Of a DNA stretch of 64,000 bases, positions 8,667-15,295 are shown in pieces. How positions within the stretch are numbered: the first letter of the stretch is position 1; each line of letters begins with the position of its first letter. The notes beneath the pieces were generated by a model. The model was not told the DNA's origin. It worked only from the letters and a program-made list of their open reading frames with translations, and did not search any database. Origin of the DNA: Akkermansia massiliensis (GTDB taxonomy: Bacteria > Verrucomicrobiota > Verrucomicrobiia > Verrucomicrobiales > Akkermansiaceae); assembly GCF_023516715.1 (NCBI RefSeq), contig NZ_JAMGSI010000002.1, forward strand, positions 992,001 to 1,056,000, read 5' to 3'. A program made the translations under genes and the position numbers.

Positions 8667-9638
8667 TTACTTTTTGGGCAGGAAATAGGAACGTTGCTTT
8701 TCGGAAATGGGAAGGCCGGCCTGTTCCATGACGCACAGCATGTCCTCCCAAACCTTTCGTTTTTCTGAAATATCCTCCGTGCGGAGGAGGTAGCTGGGAT
8801 TGTAAGTAACGCGCACAGGCGTGTCGAAAGCCGTGTGGAACGTCCCCCTCAGGGCGGAAAGCGGCGTCTCTCCGGATTGGAGGATGCCCCTGGCCGCGAT
8901 GGCGCCCAGGGCTACCACCACTTTCGGGCGCACCAGCATGATTTCCTCCCGGAGAATGGGGAGGGATACCTCTATCTCCCGGTCCGTGGGAGGCCGGTTG
9001 TTGGTAAGCTGGCGGGGGAGGGCGGGGCGGTACTTGACCAGATGGGTCAGGTAAATGTCCGTACGGGAAAGCCCCATGGCTTTCAGCATGGCGTCCAGCT
9101 TCTGTCCGGAGGGGCCGGCCAGGGGAACGCCCTGCTTTTCTTCATACAGGCCGGGGGCGTCCGTGACCATCATGATGTCCGCCCTGGGACTGCCGGAGGA
9201 AAAGACGGGCGTGTCCCGCAGGGACTCCATATTCCGAAGCGGCGGCCAGTTGACGACCAGTTCCCGGAGGGAGGACAGTTTCTCTTCCTCCGTTTCACCT
9301 TCCAGGGCAAAGGAAATATGGCGGGGCAGCGTGGCTTCCTCCTCCGTTCTGCCCGGCTGTACTCCGTTGAGGATGTCCCGGAGTTCGTTGCCGAAGGAAA
9401 CTTCATCCACGGAGTCCGGCGGCTGGCCTGGAATTTCCGGCGGCGGCTGCGTTTCTCCGGAAACAGAGGGGGCGGAAACGGAAGAGGGGATTTCCCCCCT
9501 GGCGATCCGCCGTGCGTCCATGACCCATTTCCTCAAGACCGTTCTGGCCTCCTCCGTGACGGCAGCCTTCTCCACGCCCCGGGATAACAGGGCGCGCAGG
9601 TAGTCCAGCGTGAGGTGTTGGGGCAGGCCGGCAGACAT
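8667..9638 (-). CDS. Uracil-DNA glycosylase superfamily protein lacking Fe-S cysteines
   Basis: The C-terminal 200 residues follow family 4/5 uracil-DNA glycosylase: ADIMMVTDAPGLYEEKQG, GPSGQKLDAMLKAMGL, DIYLTHLVKYRP, VVVALGAIAARGIL and VTYNPSYLLR. The usual GEAPG motif is TDAPG, and the usual H-P-A/S motif is N-P-S. The cysteines that bind a 4Fe-4S cluster in family 4 are missing (KYRP where CRP is usual, no N-terminal CxxC). The N-terminal 110 residues are unlike known UDGs. I chose ATG 9638, where a folded region begins; an in-frame ATG at 9728 would add a low-complexity 30 residues. The enzyme may act on uracil or may have another nucleic-acid role. It is translationally coupled to the TrpC-like gene. 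Confidence 0.75.
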   Translation of the reverse strand: MSAGLPQHLTLDYLRALLSRGVEKAAVTEEARTVLRKWVMDARRIARGEIPSSVSAPSVSGETQPPPEIPGQPPDSVDEVSFGNELRDILNGVQPGRTEEEATLPRHISFALEGETEEEKLSSLRELVVNWPPLRNMESLRDTPVFSSGSPRADIMMVTDAPGLYEEKQGVPLAGPSGQKLDAMLKAMGLSRTDIYLTHLVKYRPALPRQLTNNRPPTDREIEVSLPILREEIMLVRPKVVVALGAIAARGILQSGETPLSALRGTFHTAFDTPVRVTYNPSYLLRTEDISEKRKVWEDMLCVMEQAGLPISEKQRSYFLPKK

Positions 9639-9824
9639 GTTCGTTCCGGAGTGTAATCTATTTCCGGAGGGATGCAACTGCCCATTGGGTGTGCGCCCGG
9701 CCGCCGGGAGCAGGAGGCTTGGCGTCATCTGAAGAGCGTCGCAGGAAAGAGGGGAAAGAGAAAAAAGGAAGGGCGGCTATGAAATTTCCCCCCCTCTTGT
9801 CCATGAATGCCGTTCAACGGGGCA

Positions 9825-9846
9825 ATGCCCGCCTGCAAGCGGGCAT
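9825..9846. repeat. Perfect GC-rich hairpin
   Basis: ATGCCCGC (9825-9832) and GCGGGCAT (9839-9846) with a 6-base loop. The arms match those of the hairpin at 7814-7835 with only a shift of the AT pair, suggesting a small repeated element around this operon. No T-run follows. Confidence 0.5.
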
Positions 9847-10510
9847 GCTTGTTCCGGGACCGTTTTACAGGAGGCAGGGAATTGATTCGTTCGCCTTCCG
9901 GCTTTCCCTGCTCTTCAGGGTTGAAGCTTCGTTTTCCGTCCAACCGGGCTTTTCCGGTTCCCGCTCCGGAAAAATTACAGGAGAAAACGGAAGGATTCCT
10001 TTCCTGCGCAGAGCGGGCTGTTCCCCGCATCTTTCTTTTTCTTGGCATGGAAGTTTCTCCAGAATTTGAAAAACTGCTGCAAGACGGGTTACGGGATGTT
10101 TTTTCAATCAGGCCTGCATGCCTTTTTTTCTATAGCTTTCCCATGGCCGGAGCATGCCCCGGTAAAAATCCCGTGTCCCGAATCCTTATTGCCGGGAAAT
10201 GTTCTTCCCAACCTCTTCCCGAACCCTGCATTGCGGCATATTGGGAAGCAGGAAGGGCGCAGATAAGGAAACGGGAAAGGAAAAATTCACGTGGAAGCCT
10301 GAACAGCAAAGGGAAATTCGTTCAAGGGGAGACGCGATTTTTCCATCCATGACGGCCTTCCGGAATTTGGCCCATTGAACTTTTTTAGGGAATCTTTTGA
10401 AGGATTGAGGTCGATTTTCTCTTATATCATATTTATAGTAAGCAAGATGTATTAAAAATAAAAAAGTGTGTCGTGATGTGATAGAAAAAGATGTTTCGTG
10501 AAGTATATTA

Positions 10511-10529
10511 TTTGTCATGATATGACAAA
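10511..10529. promoter_or_regulatory. Palindromic site in AT-rich leader, possible operator
   Basis: TTTGTCAT-GAT-ATGACAAA is a perfect 8+3+8 inverted repeat about 210 bases upstream of the 3D lipoprotein gene, in the most AT-rich part of the window. The size and symmetry fit a dimeric regulator's operator. The regulator is unknown. Confidence 0.4.
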
Positions 10530-10740
10530 AATGCGGCATGTTTTATATATTGCTTATTTTTAGCGTTTTATATTAATAGGTTTTCCTTGTTTGGAAGGGG
10601 GTCGGTGAAAAAAAAGGATTGCCAAGGCAGAAATTATTTCGTACCCAAGAGCCGCCGTTGCCGATTTTTCGGCTTCCGCACATGGCCTGAAGGTTCTGCC
10701 GGAGTGACTGCCATGTGTATGGCGCCTAACCTCATACCGC

Positions 10741-11412
10741 ATGAATTTAAGAATAATTGCCACCCTGTCTTGTGCCGTCGCGGCCATGTTTGTCAGCAGT
10801 TGCTCGACAAACGGAGCTGTAACCGGCATGGGGAAATCCAGTAGTGACGCCCTTGTTTTGGCCCGTGTAGGTGAAAATGCCCAGGGATTTGTTCAGCCCC
10901 TGGCGCCGAGCCGTTCGGCAGTGCCTTCTTCCAAGCTCCCCAAACTGGGGCGCGACAAACACAAGATGCCGTTTTACCACCCCGCCCAGCGCACCCGTGT
11001 AGTACGCACCACGGCTTATACCCATTCCGAACGTGACCATCTGGCCTACGGACCCCGGAATGCCGTTGGCACGACGCTGAAATACACTTCTTCCGTGCGC
11101 AGCGCCGCTGCGGACTGGTCCGTTTACCCTCTGGGAACAACCTTCCGCATCAAGGGGCAGCCCTATCTCTACGTCGTTGACGATTACGGGAGCGCCCTGG
11201 TCGGCACCGGAACCATTGACATTTACCAGCCTAACAAGAAGCTGATGAAGGAATGGGGCCGCCGCTATGTGGAACTGACCATCGTCCGCTGGGGAGACCC
11301 CGCCAACAGTCTGGAAGTGCTCGGCAGCCGCCGCGGCTATAGGCACTGCCGCGCCATGTATGCGGCCCTGCAGCACCGCGTGTCCAAGGGGCTTTACGCC
11401 AAGGCTGACTGA
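10741..11412 (+). CDS. 3D-domain lipoprotein
   Basis: A 223-residue protein with a lipoprotein signal (MNLRIIATLSC then MFVSSCST, Cys about residue 21). Residues 90-180 match the 3D (three-aspartate) fold found in MltA, YuiC and Rpf-type proteins: TTAYTHSERD, AADWSVYPLGTTFRIKG and VVDDYGSALVGTGTIDIY, with the aspartates in place. Such domains usually act on, or bind, peptidoglycan, often as lytic transglycosylases. It should be anchored in a membrane facing the periplasm. It has a long AT-rich upstream region and its own terminator (11439-11471), so it is probably transcribed alone. Confidence 0.82.
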   Translation: MNLRIIATLSCAVAAMFVSSCSTNGAVTGMGKSSSDALVLARVGENAQGFVQPLAPSRSAVPSSKLPKLGRDKHKMPFYHPAQRTRVVRTTAYTHSERDHLAYGPRNAVGTTLKYTSSVRSAAADWSVYPLGTTFRIKGQPYLYVVDDYGSALVGTGTIDIYQPNKKLMKEWGRRYVELTIVRWGDPANSLEVLGSRRGYRHCRAMYAALQHRVSKGLYAKAD

Positions 11413-11438
11413 CCGGATTCCTGAACCCTTTAACCCGG

Positions 11439-11471
11439 GCGCCGCCATTCATCACATGGCGGCGCTTTTTT
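11439..11471 (+). terminator. Intrinsic terminator after the 3D lipoprotein gene
   Basis: GCGCCGCCAT (11439-11448) and ATGGCGGCGC (11456-11465) form a perfect 10-base stem with a 7-base loop, directly followed by six T residues. Confidence 0.9.
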
Positions 11472-11508
11472 ATTTTCCGGCGTGCGTGCAGGATGGTAAT
11501 CTGGCGGC

Positions 11509-12147
11509 ATGGATACGAAAAAACGGGCTTCCATTGTCCGGGAGGAACTCATGTCCCTGTATGGGAACCCTCCCATCCCCCTGGCGCACCGCGACGCCTA
11601 CACCCTGCTGGTGGCGGTTCTTCTGTCCGCCCAGTGCACGGACAAGCGCGTAAACCTGGTGACCCCGGCCCTGTTCGCCCTGGCTTCCACCCCGGAGGAA
11701 ATGGCCCGGCAGGATGTGGAAGCGGTCCGGGAAATCGTGCGGCCCTGCGGCCTCTCGGAAAGGAAGGCGTCCGCCATCGTGAACCTCAGCCGCATCCTGG
11801 TGGAAAAATACCAGGGGCAGGTTCCCTGCGACTTTGCGGCCCTGGAATCCCTTCCTGGGGTAGGGCATAAAACGGCCTCCGTCGTCATGACTCAGGCCTT
11901 CGGCGTTCCTGCCTTTCCGGTGGATACGCACATTTTCCGCCTTTCCCGGCTGTGGGGGCTGAGCAAGGGGAAAACGGTGGAAGCCGTGGAACGTGACTTG
12001 AAAAGCCTTTTCCCTGAAAATTCATGGGGAGATCTTCATTTGCGCATCGTCTTGTACGGGCGTGAATACTGCTCTGCGCGGGGTTGCGGAGGGCGCTGTC
12101 CGATCTGCAGCCGGCTGGCCCGGGAAGACGGTTCCGCGGGTGTCTGA
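11509..12147 (+). CDS. nth: Endonuclease III (DNA glycosylase/AP lyase)
   Basis: A 212-residue base-excision repair enzyme that removes oxidised pyrimidines. It has the helix-hairpin-helix (LPGVGHKTASVV, with the catalytic Lys) and the catalytic Asp (FPVDTHIFRLS). The C-terminal cluster region reads YCSARGCGGRCPICSR, giving cysteine spacing 4-3-2 between the four cysteines instead of the usual 6-2-5, so the cluster loop is compacted. The start is ATG 11509. There is about 90 bases before the exbB gene. Confidence 0.93.
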   Translation: MDTKKRASIVREELMSLYGNPPIPLAHRDAYTLLVAVLLSAQCTDKRVNLVTPALFALASTPEEMARQDVEAVREIVRPCGLSERKASAIVNLSRILVEKYQGQVPCDFAALESLPGVGHKTASVVMTQAFGVPAFPVDTHIFRLSRLWGLSKGKTVEAVERDLKSLFPENSWGDLHLRIVLYGREYCSARGCGGRCPICSRLAREDGSAGV

Positions 12148-12240
12148 ATTTTTGCCAGGGCCCGAAATGAATGCTTGCAAGTCTGAATTTGCATGCTTTA
12201 ATACACCAGTATCTTTTCGAACAACCATATAACTTAAATT

Positions 12241-13032
12241 ATGAAGAACCTTTTTAGACTGGGTTTCCGTTTCGCCGCATTTGCTTCCGTCCTGATGGCC
12301 GCGTTTTCTACATCCGCCTTTGCTCAGGAAGCTGCCGAAGCCGCTGTTCCGCAGGAACAGACCATGCTTGACAAATGGATCATCGCCGGTGGTTGGACCA
12401 TGATCCCGATTATGCTGGTGGAAGCCTTCATCGTTTTCCTGGTAATCTACAACATGGTGGCTCTGAAAAAGGAAAAATTCTGTCCGGAAGACCTCAAGGT
12501 CACCCTGCTGCAGCTGATGGCCGAATGCCGCATCCGCTCTGCCATTGAAGTGGCAGCCGGCAGCCCCACCTATCTGGGCCGCCTGGTTGCGTATGCCCTG
12601 CCGAATGTGGACGCCACCCGTCCGGAAGACCTTGGCAAGGACGCCATTGAAGACGCCGTAGCCGACTTTACGGCCAATGAAAGCCGTTCCGTATTCAAAT
12701 GGATTAACATGCTGGCCCTTTGCGCGCAGATTTCCCCCATGCTCGGCCTCTTCGGTACGGTGCAGGGGATGGTGGGCGCGTTCGGCACGCTGTCAAGCGC
12801 CGGACAGGCAGACCCCACCCAGCTTGCCGGTGACATCTCCGTGGCTCTTCTGACGACCTTCTGGGGCTTGATCAACGCCATTATCGCCACGCCGTTCTTC
12901 TTCTTCCAGAAGGGCATCGCCAACGCCCATATTGCCGAATGCGTAGGCACCGTGCAGGAAATGGTGAACACCTCCATCAACGTGGTGAACGCCGAAGCCC
13001 AGCTTGCCCGCATTCCCGAAGGCCTGGCCTGA
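12241..13032 (+). CDS. exbB: ExbB/TolQ/MotA-family proton channel subunit
   Basis: A 263-residue inner-membrane protein. A signal-like N-terminus (to about AFAQEA, residue 30) is followed by a first transmembrane helix (WTMIPIMLVEAFIVFLVI, about 51-68), a cytoplasmic loop, and two further helices: residues 160-185 with the family signature SPMLGLFGTVQGMVGAF, and about 205-230 (ALLTTFWGLINAIIATPFFF). With ExbD it forms the proton-driven stator that powers a periplasmic partner. It leads the operon exbB-exbD-exbD-fusion. The cleavable N-terminal segment before TM1 is seen in some ExbB proteins. Confidence 0.93.
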   Translation: MKNLFRLGFRFAAFASVLMAAFSTSAFAQEAAEAAVPQEQTMLDKWIIAGGWTMIPIMLVEAFIVFLVIYNMVALKKEKFCPEDLKVTLLQLMAECRIRSAIEVAAGSPTYLGRLVAYALPNVDATRPEDLGKDAIEDAVADFTANESRSVFKWINMLALCAQISPMLGLFGTVQGMVGAFGTLSSAGQADPTQLAGDISVALLTTFWGLINAIIATPFFFFQKGIANAHIAECVGTVQEMVNTSINVVNAEAQLARIPEGLA

Positions 13033-13110
13033 TCGCCGGGAAAGACGGTCCGGTCCGGAAGTTTCCGCCCAGGCGGAGCCGGGCCGGAGAATCTCAACCA
13101 AATGTAGCTT

Positions 13111-13617
13111 ATGGGTAAGAAAAAAGCCAATGTAGCGGCCGACGAAGAGAGCGGGGAAATGGATATGTCCCCCATGATCGACATGGTTTTCCTCCTGTTG
13201 ATCTTCTTCGTGGTGAACGCTACGGCCATTACCGTTAAAAAGGATAAGAACATTCAAATGCCCACGGCCAGCAGTTCCGGTGAAGTGAAATCCGCCAACG
13301 GCTGTATCGTGGTGAATGTGTACGGTGAAGGGGATGGAAAGCGTCCCGCCGGCATGGACCCCAACGTTCGCTGGGCTTCCGATGTCAGTGCGCCGCTCAA
13401 CTCTCCGGATGAACTGAAGGAATATATCAAAAACCTTGCGGAACGCTTCAAGGACAAGCAGGACTTTGAAACCCGCCTGTATCTGCGCGGCGACCAGAAG
13501 GCCCTGTTCAAGGGCTCCCGGGAAGTGATTCGCGTGGCTGCGGAATGTGGCGTGGTCAAGGTGATCTTTGCCGTATTGCCTGCTAAAAATTCCTCTGCTG
13601 CAAACAAGGCCGAATAA
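13111..13617 (+). CDS. exbD: ExbD/TolR-family motor subunit 1
   Basis: A 168-residue single-pass protein. A short cytoplasmic N-terminus leads into DMSPMIDMVFLLLIFFVV, where Asp24 is at the conserved proton-carrying position of the ExbD helix. The periplasmic domain follows (NGCIVVNVYGEG, RLYLRGDQKALFKGSREV). It contains an insertion (KRPAGMDPNVRWASDV) not usual in short ExbDs but shared with the fusion protein at 14167-14988. It lies 78 bases after exbB and 11 before the second exbD. Confidence 0.92.
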   Translation: MGKKKANVAADEESGEMDMSPMIDMVFLLLIFFVVNATAITVKKDKNIQMPTASSSGEVKSANGCIVVNVYGEGDGKRPAGMDPNVRWASDVSAPLNSPDELKEYIKNLAERFKDKQDFETRLYLRGDQKALFKGSREVIRVAAECGVVKVIFAVLPAKNSSAANKAE

Positions 13618-13628
13618 CATTACGCGCT

Positions 13629-14087
13629 ATGGCAAGACATAAAAAATTGGAGATGGTTGAGGATGAAGATCCCAAGCTGGATATTTCCTCCCTCATCGAC
13701 GTGTGCTTCCTTCTGTTGATTTACTTCATTGTGGCGACCTCCCTGATTCAGGAACGCAAGCTGGACATGTCCATGCCGGGGCAATCCGTGAGCGATACCG
13801 CCTCCCAGATTGAACCGGCGCTGATCCGCATCATCAAGGACGGCACCATTTACTGGGGCAAGGACAACAGCCTGATGATTGACAATGACATGAACAACCA
13901 TAACCTGGCGACCCTCGTGCAGCAGCTGGAAGCCAAGAAACAGGAAGCCAGCGCCGTAGGCACCAAGCCGGTAGTTCAGTTGTGGGTGGAGGGCGATGTT
14001 CCCCACCAGCGCGTCATTGACGTCATGAACGCTTTGACAGAAGCAGGAATTACCACGGTGGCCCTGACCGACCTCAAGGACGACTAA
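13629..14087 (+). CDS. ExbD/TolR-family motor subunit 2
   Basis: A 152-residue paralogue of the ExbD family. SSLIDVCFLLLIYFIV carries the conserved Asp24 in the membrane helix, and the periplasmic domain ends with PVVQLWVEGDVPHQRVIDVM. It is only distantly similar to the first ExbD, so the motor may use a heteromeric ExbD pair, as in several gliding or TonB-like systems. It begins 11 bases after the first exbD. Confidence 0.92.
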   Translation: MARHKKLEMVEDEDPKLDISSLIDVCFLLLIYFIVATSLIQERKLDMSMPGQSVSDTASQIEPALIRIIKDGTIYWGKDNSLMIDNDMNNHNLATLVQQLEAKKQEASAVGTKPVVQLWVEGDVPHQRVIDVMNALTEAGITTVALTDLKDD

Positions 14088-14166
14088 GCCATTCACGGAT
14101 GGACCGTGTTATTGATGTTCGGCTTCCCTGCAAGAGTGTGGAAGTGGCCCGCTGTCTTTTTTTCTT

Positions 14167-14988
14167 ATGGTCCGGTCAAATCATGTAGCCCGGTGGGGGG
14201 CAATCCTGATCGTCTTCTCGAACGCCGTTCAGGCATTACCGTTGAAGGCGTCTCAGGAATCGGGCGCCTGCCGCAGCATCCCGGTTTCCGAGACGGCAGG
14301 ATGTAGTGCGCGGCGGGGAGAGGAAGGCCTTCAGATGCAGGAAGATGAACATTCCGGAGAAATCAGGTCCTCCTTCGGCAACATCGTGATTAATGTGTAT
14401 GGCAAAAAGGAGGACAGGCGTCCGGAAGGTATTGATTCCAGTATCCGCTGGGGATCCGGCTCCCATGAGCCTCTCCATTCCCCGGAAGAACTAAAGAAAC
14501 ATATCAAGAAGCAGGCAGAACAGCTGAGGGCAAAGGGCTGTAAGGAGCCTTTCCTCTATCTGCGCGGTGACCGGAGGGCTCTCTTCACGGATTCCCGCGA
14601 AGTTATACAGGTTGCCGCAGAATGCAATGTGAAGAGGGTTCGTTTTTCCGGACCTCCTGTTGCAGCAGTTCCAGGCATTCCTGAAAGGCCGCAGAGCGGG
14701 ACGGTTTCATCAATGCCGTCCGCTTCCATTTTTCTTCTTCCGCATGCTCTCTTTTACGGTAACGGGAATGGCCTTTTTTATCCTCTGGTGGAGGAGAAAG
14801 GGAGCCTGGGGGTTATCGTCGAGTGGCTGAAAAACAAAAAGCGGAGCGCGGGGAGGGCGGGAGGCAGGGTAGTGGTTCAGTTAATGGTGGCTGGAGATGT
14901 TCCCAATCAGCGCGCCGCAGCTGTCATGGATGTTTTGATGAGAGCCGGGATGGACTCAGTGGTCCTGAAAACTTTCAAGGATAGTTGA
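14167..14988 (+). CDS. Periplasmic fusion of two ExbD periplasmic domains, no membrane helix
   Basis: A 273-residue protein with a signal-like N-terminus (about 1-25, WGAILIVFSNAVQALPL). Residues about 55-160 align with the periplasmic part of the first ExbD: SGEIRSSFGNIVINVYGKK against SGEVKSANGCIVVNVYGEG, and YLRGDRRALFTDSREVIQVA against YLRGDQKALFKGSREVIRVA. Residues about 190-273 align with the second ExbD: VVVQLMVAGDVPNQRAAAVM against PVVQLWVEGDVPHQRVIDVM. Both transmembrane segments and their proton-carrying Asp residues are absent. The order matches the gene order, so it probably arose by tandem duplication and fusion of the two neighbours. A role as a modulator, cap or scaffold of the motor is inference. 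A terminator follows at 15014-15053. Confidence 0.8.
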   Translation: MVRSNHVARWGAILIVFSNAVQALPLKASQESGACRSIPVSETAGCSARRGEEGLQMQEDEHSGEIRSSFGNIVINVYGKKEDRRPEGIDSSIRWGSGSHEPLHSPEELKKHIKKQAEQLRAKGCKEPFLYLRGDRRALFTDSREVIQVAAECNVKRVRFSGPPVAAVPGIPERPQSGTVSSMPSASIFLLPHALFYGNGNGLFYPLVEEKGSLGVIVEWLKNKKRSAGRAGGRVVVQLMVAGDVPNQRAAAVMDVLMRAGMDSVVLKTFKDS

Positions 14989-15013
14989 GAGAGGGGCGTT
15001 CATTTCGTTAATG

Positions 15014-15053
15014 GCCGGAATTTGCTCCGGCTCGGAATGCCGGATCTTTTTTT
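15014..15053 (+). terminator. Intrinsic terminator of the exb operon
   Basis: Two overlapping hairpins are possible: GCCGGA (15014-15019) with TCCGGC (15026-15031), or CCGGC (15027-15031) with GCCGG (15039-15043). The second is followed by ATC and seven T residues. The alternative pairing resembles a terminator/antiterminator pair. Confidence 0.65.
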
Positions 15054-15238
15054 GAAAGAGCAGGATTCTCAGAGATAAAAAGGCCTTTTTGGTTCCAAAC
15101 CCAATCCTCCCTTAAGGGAACGCGAGCAGGAAGAACTTTCTTGCAAGGATGACTAAAAATACAGAACTTTCTGCTTTAGAGTTTGCAGCATCCTGTTAGA
15201 ATGACGCAATCCATTACAGATAGGTGCATTCCGTGCAT

Positions 15239-15267
15239 TTGCACAGATATTGTACCTATTCTATTAT
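15239..15267 (+). promoter_or_regulatory. Candidate sigma-70 promoter of the TPR gene
   Basis: TTGCAC (15239-15244), 17 bases, then TATTAT (15262-15267), placing the start of transcription about 22 bases before the ATG at 15296. Together with the terminator at 15014-15053 it suggests that the TPR pair is a separate transcript from the exb genes. Confidence 0.4.
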
Positions 15268-15295
15268 CTCTTCTGTTTCAACGAATTTTAAACAC

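Larger units (their letters stand above)
9639..10740. other. About 1.1 kb without a supported gene
   Basis: This region separates the minus-strand UDG/TrpC operon from the plus-strand lipoprotein gene. Several open frames of 75-180 codons exist, but none shows a recognisable domain, a clear start context or convincing codon bias. The left part (to about 10350) has coding-like base composition; 10380-10600 turns strongly AT-rich and carries an exact palindrome at 10511-10529. A GC-rich hairpin lies at 9825-9846. Part of 9840-9990 resembles the gene-free stretch near 29835-30050. Confidence 0.5.

Noticed and set aside
9807-10352. A 181-codon frame in the gene-free region
   Set aside because: Low-complexity Phe/Pro/Ser-rich translation with no domain, and competing frames of similar length overlap it on both strands.
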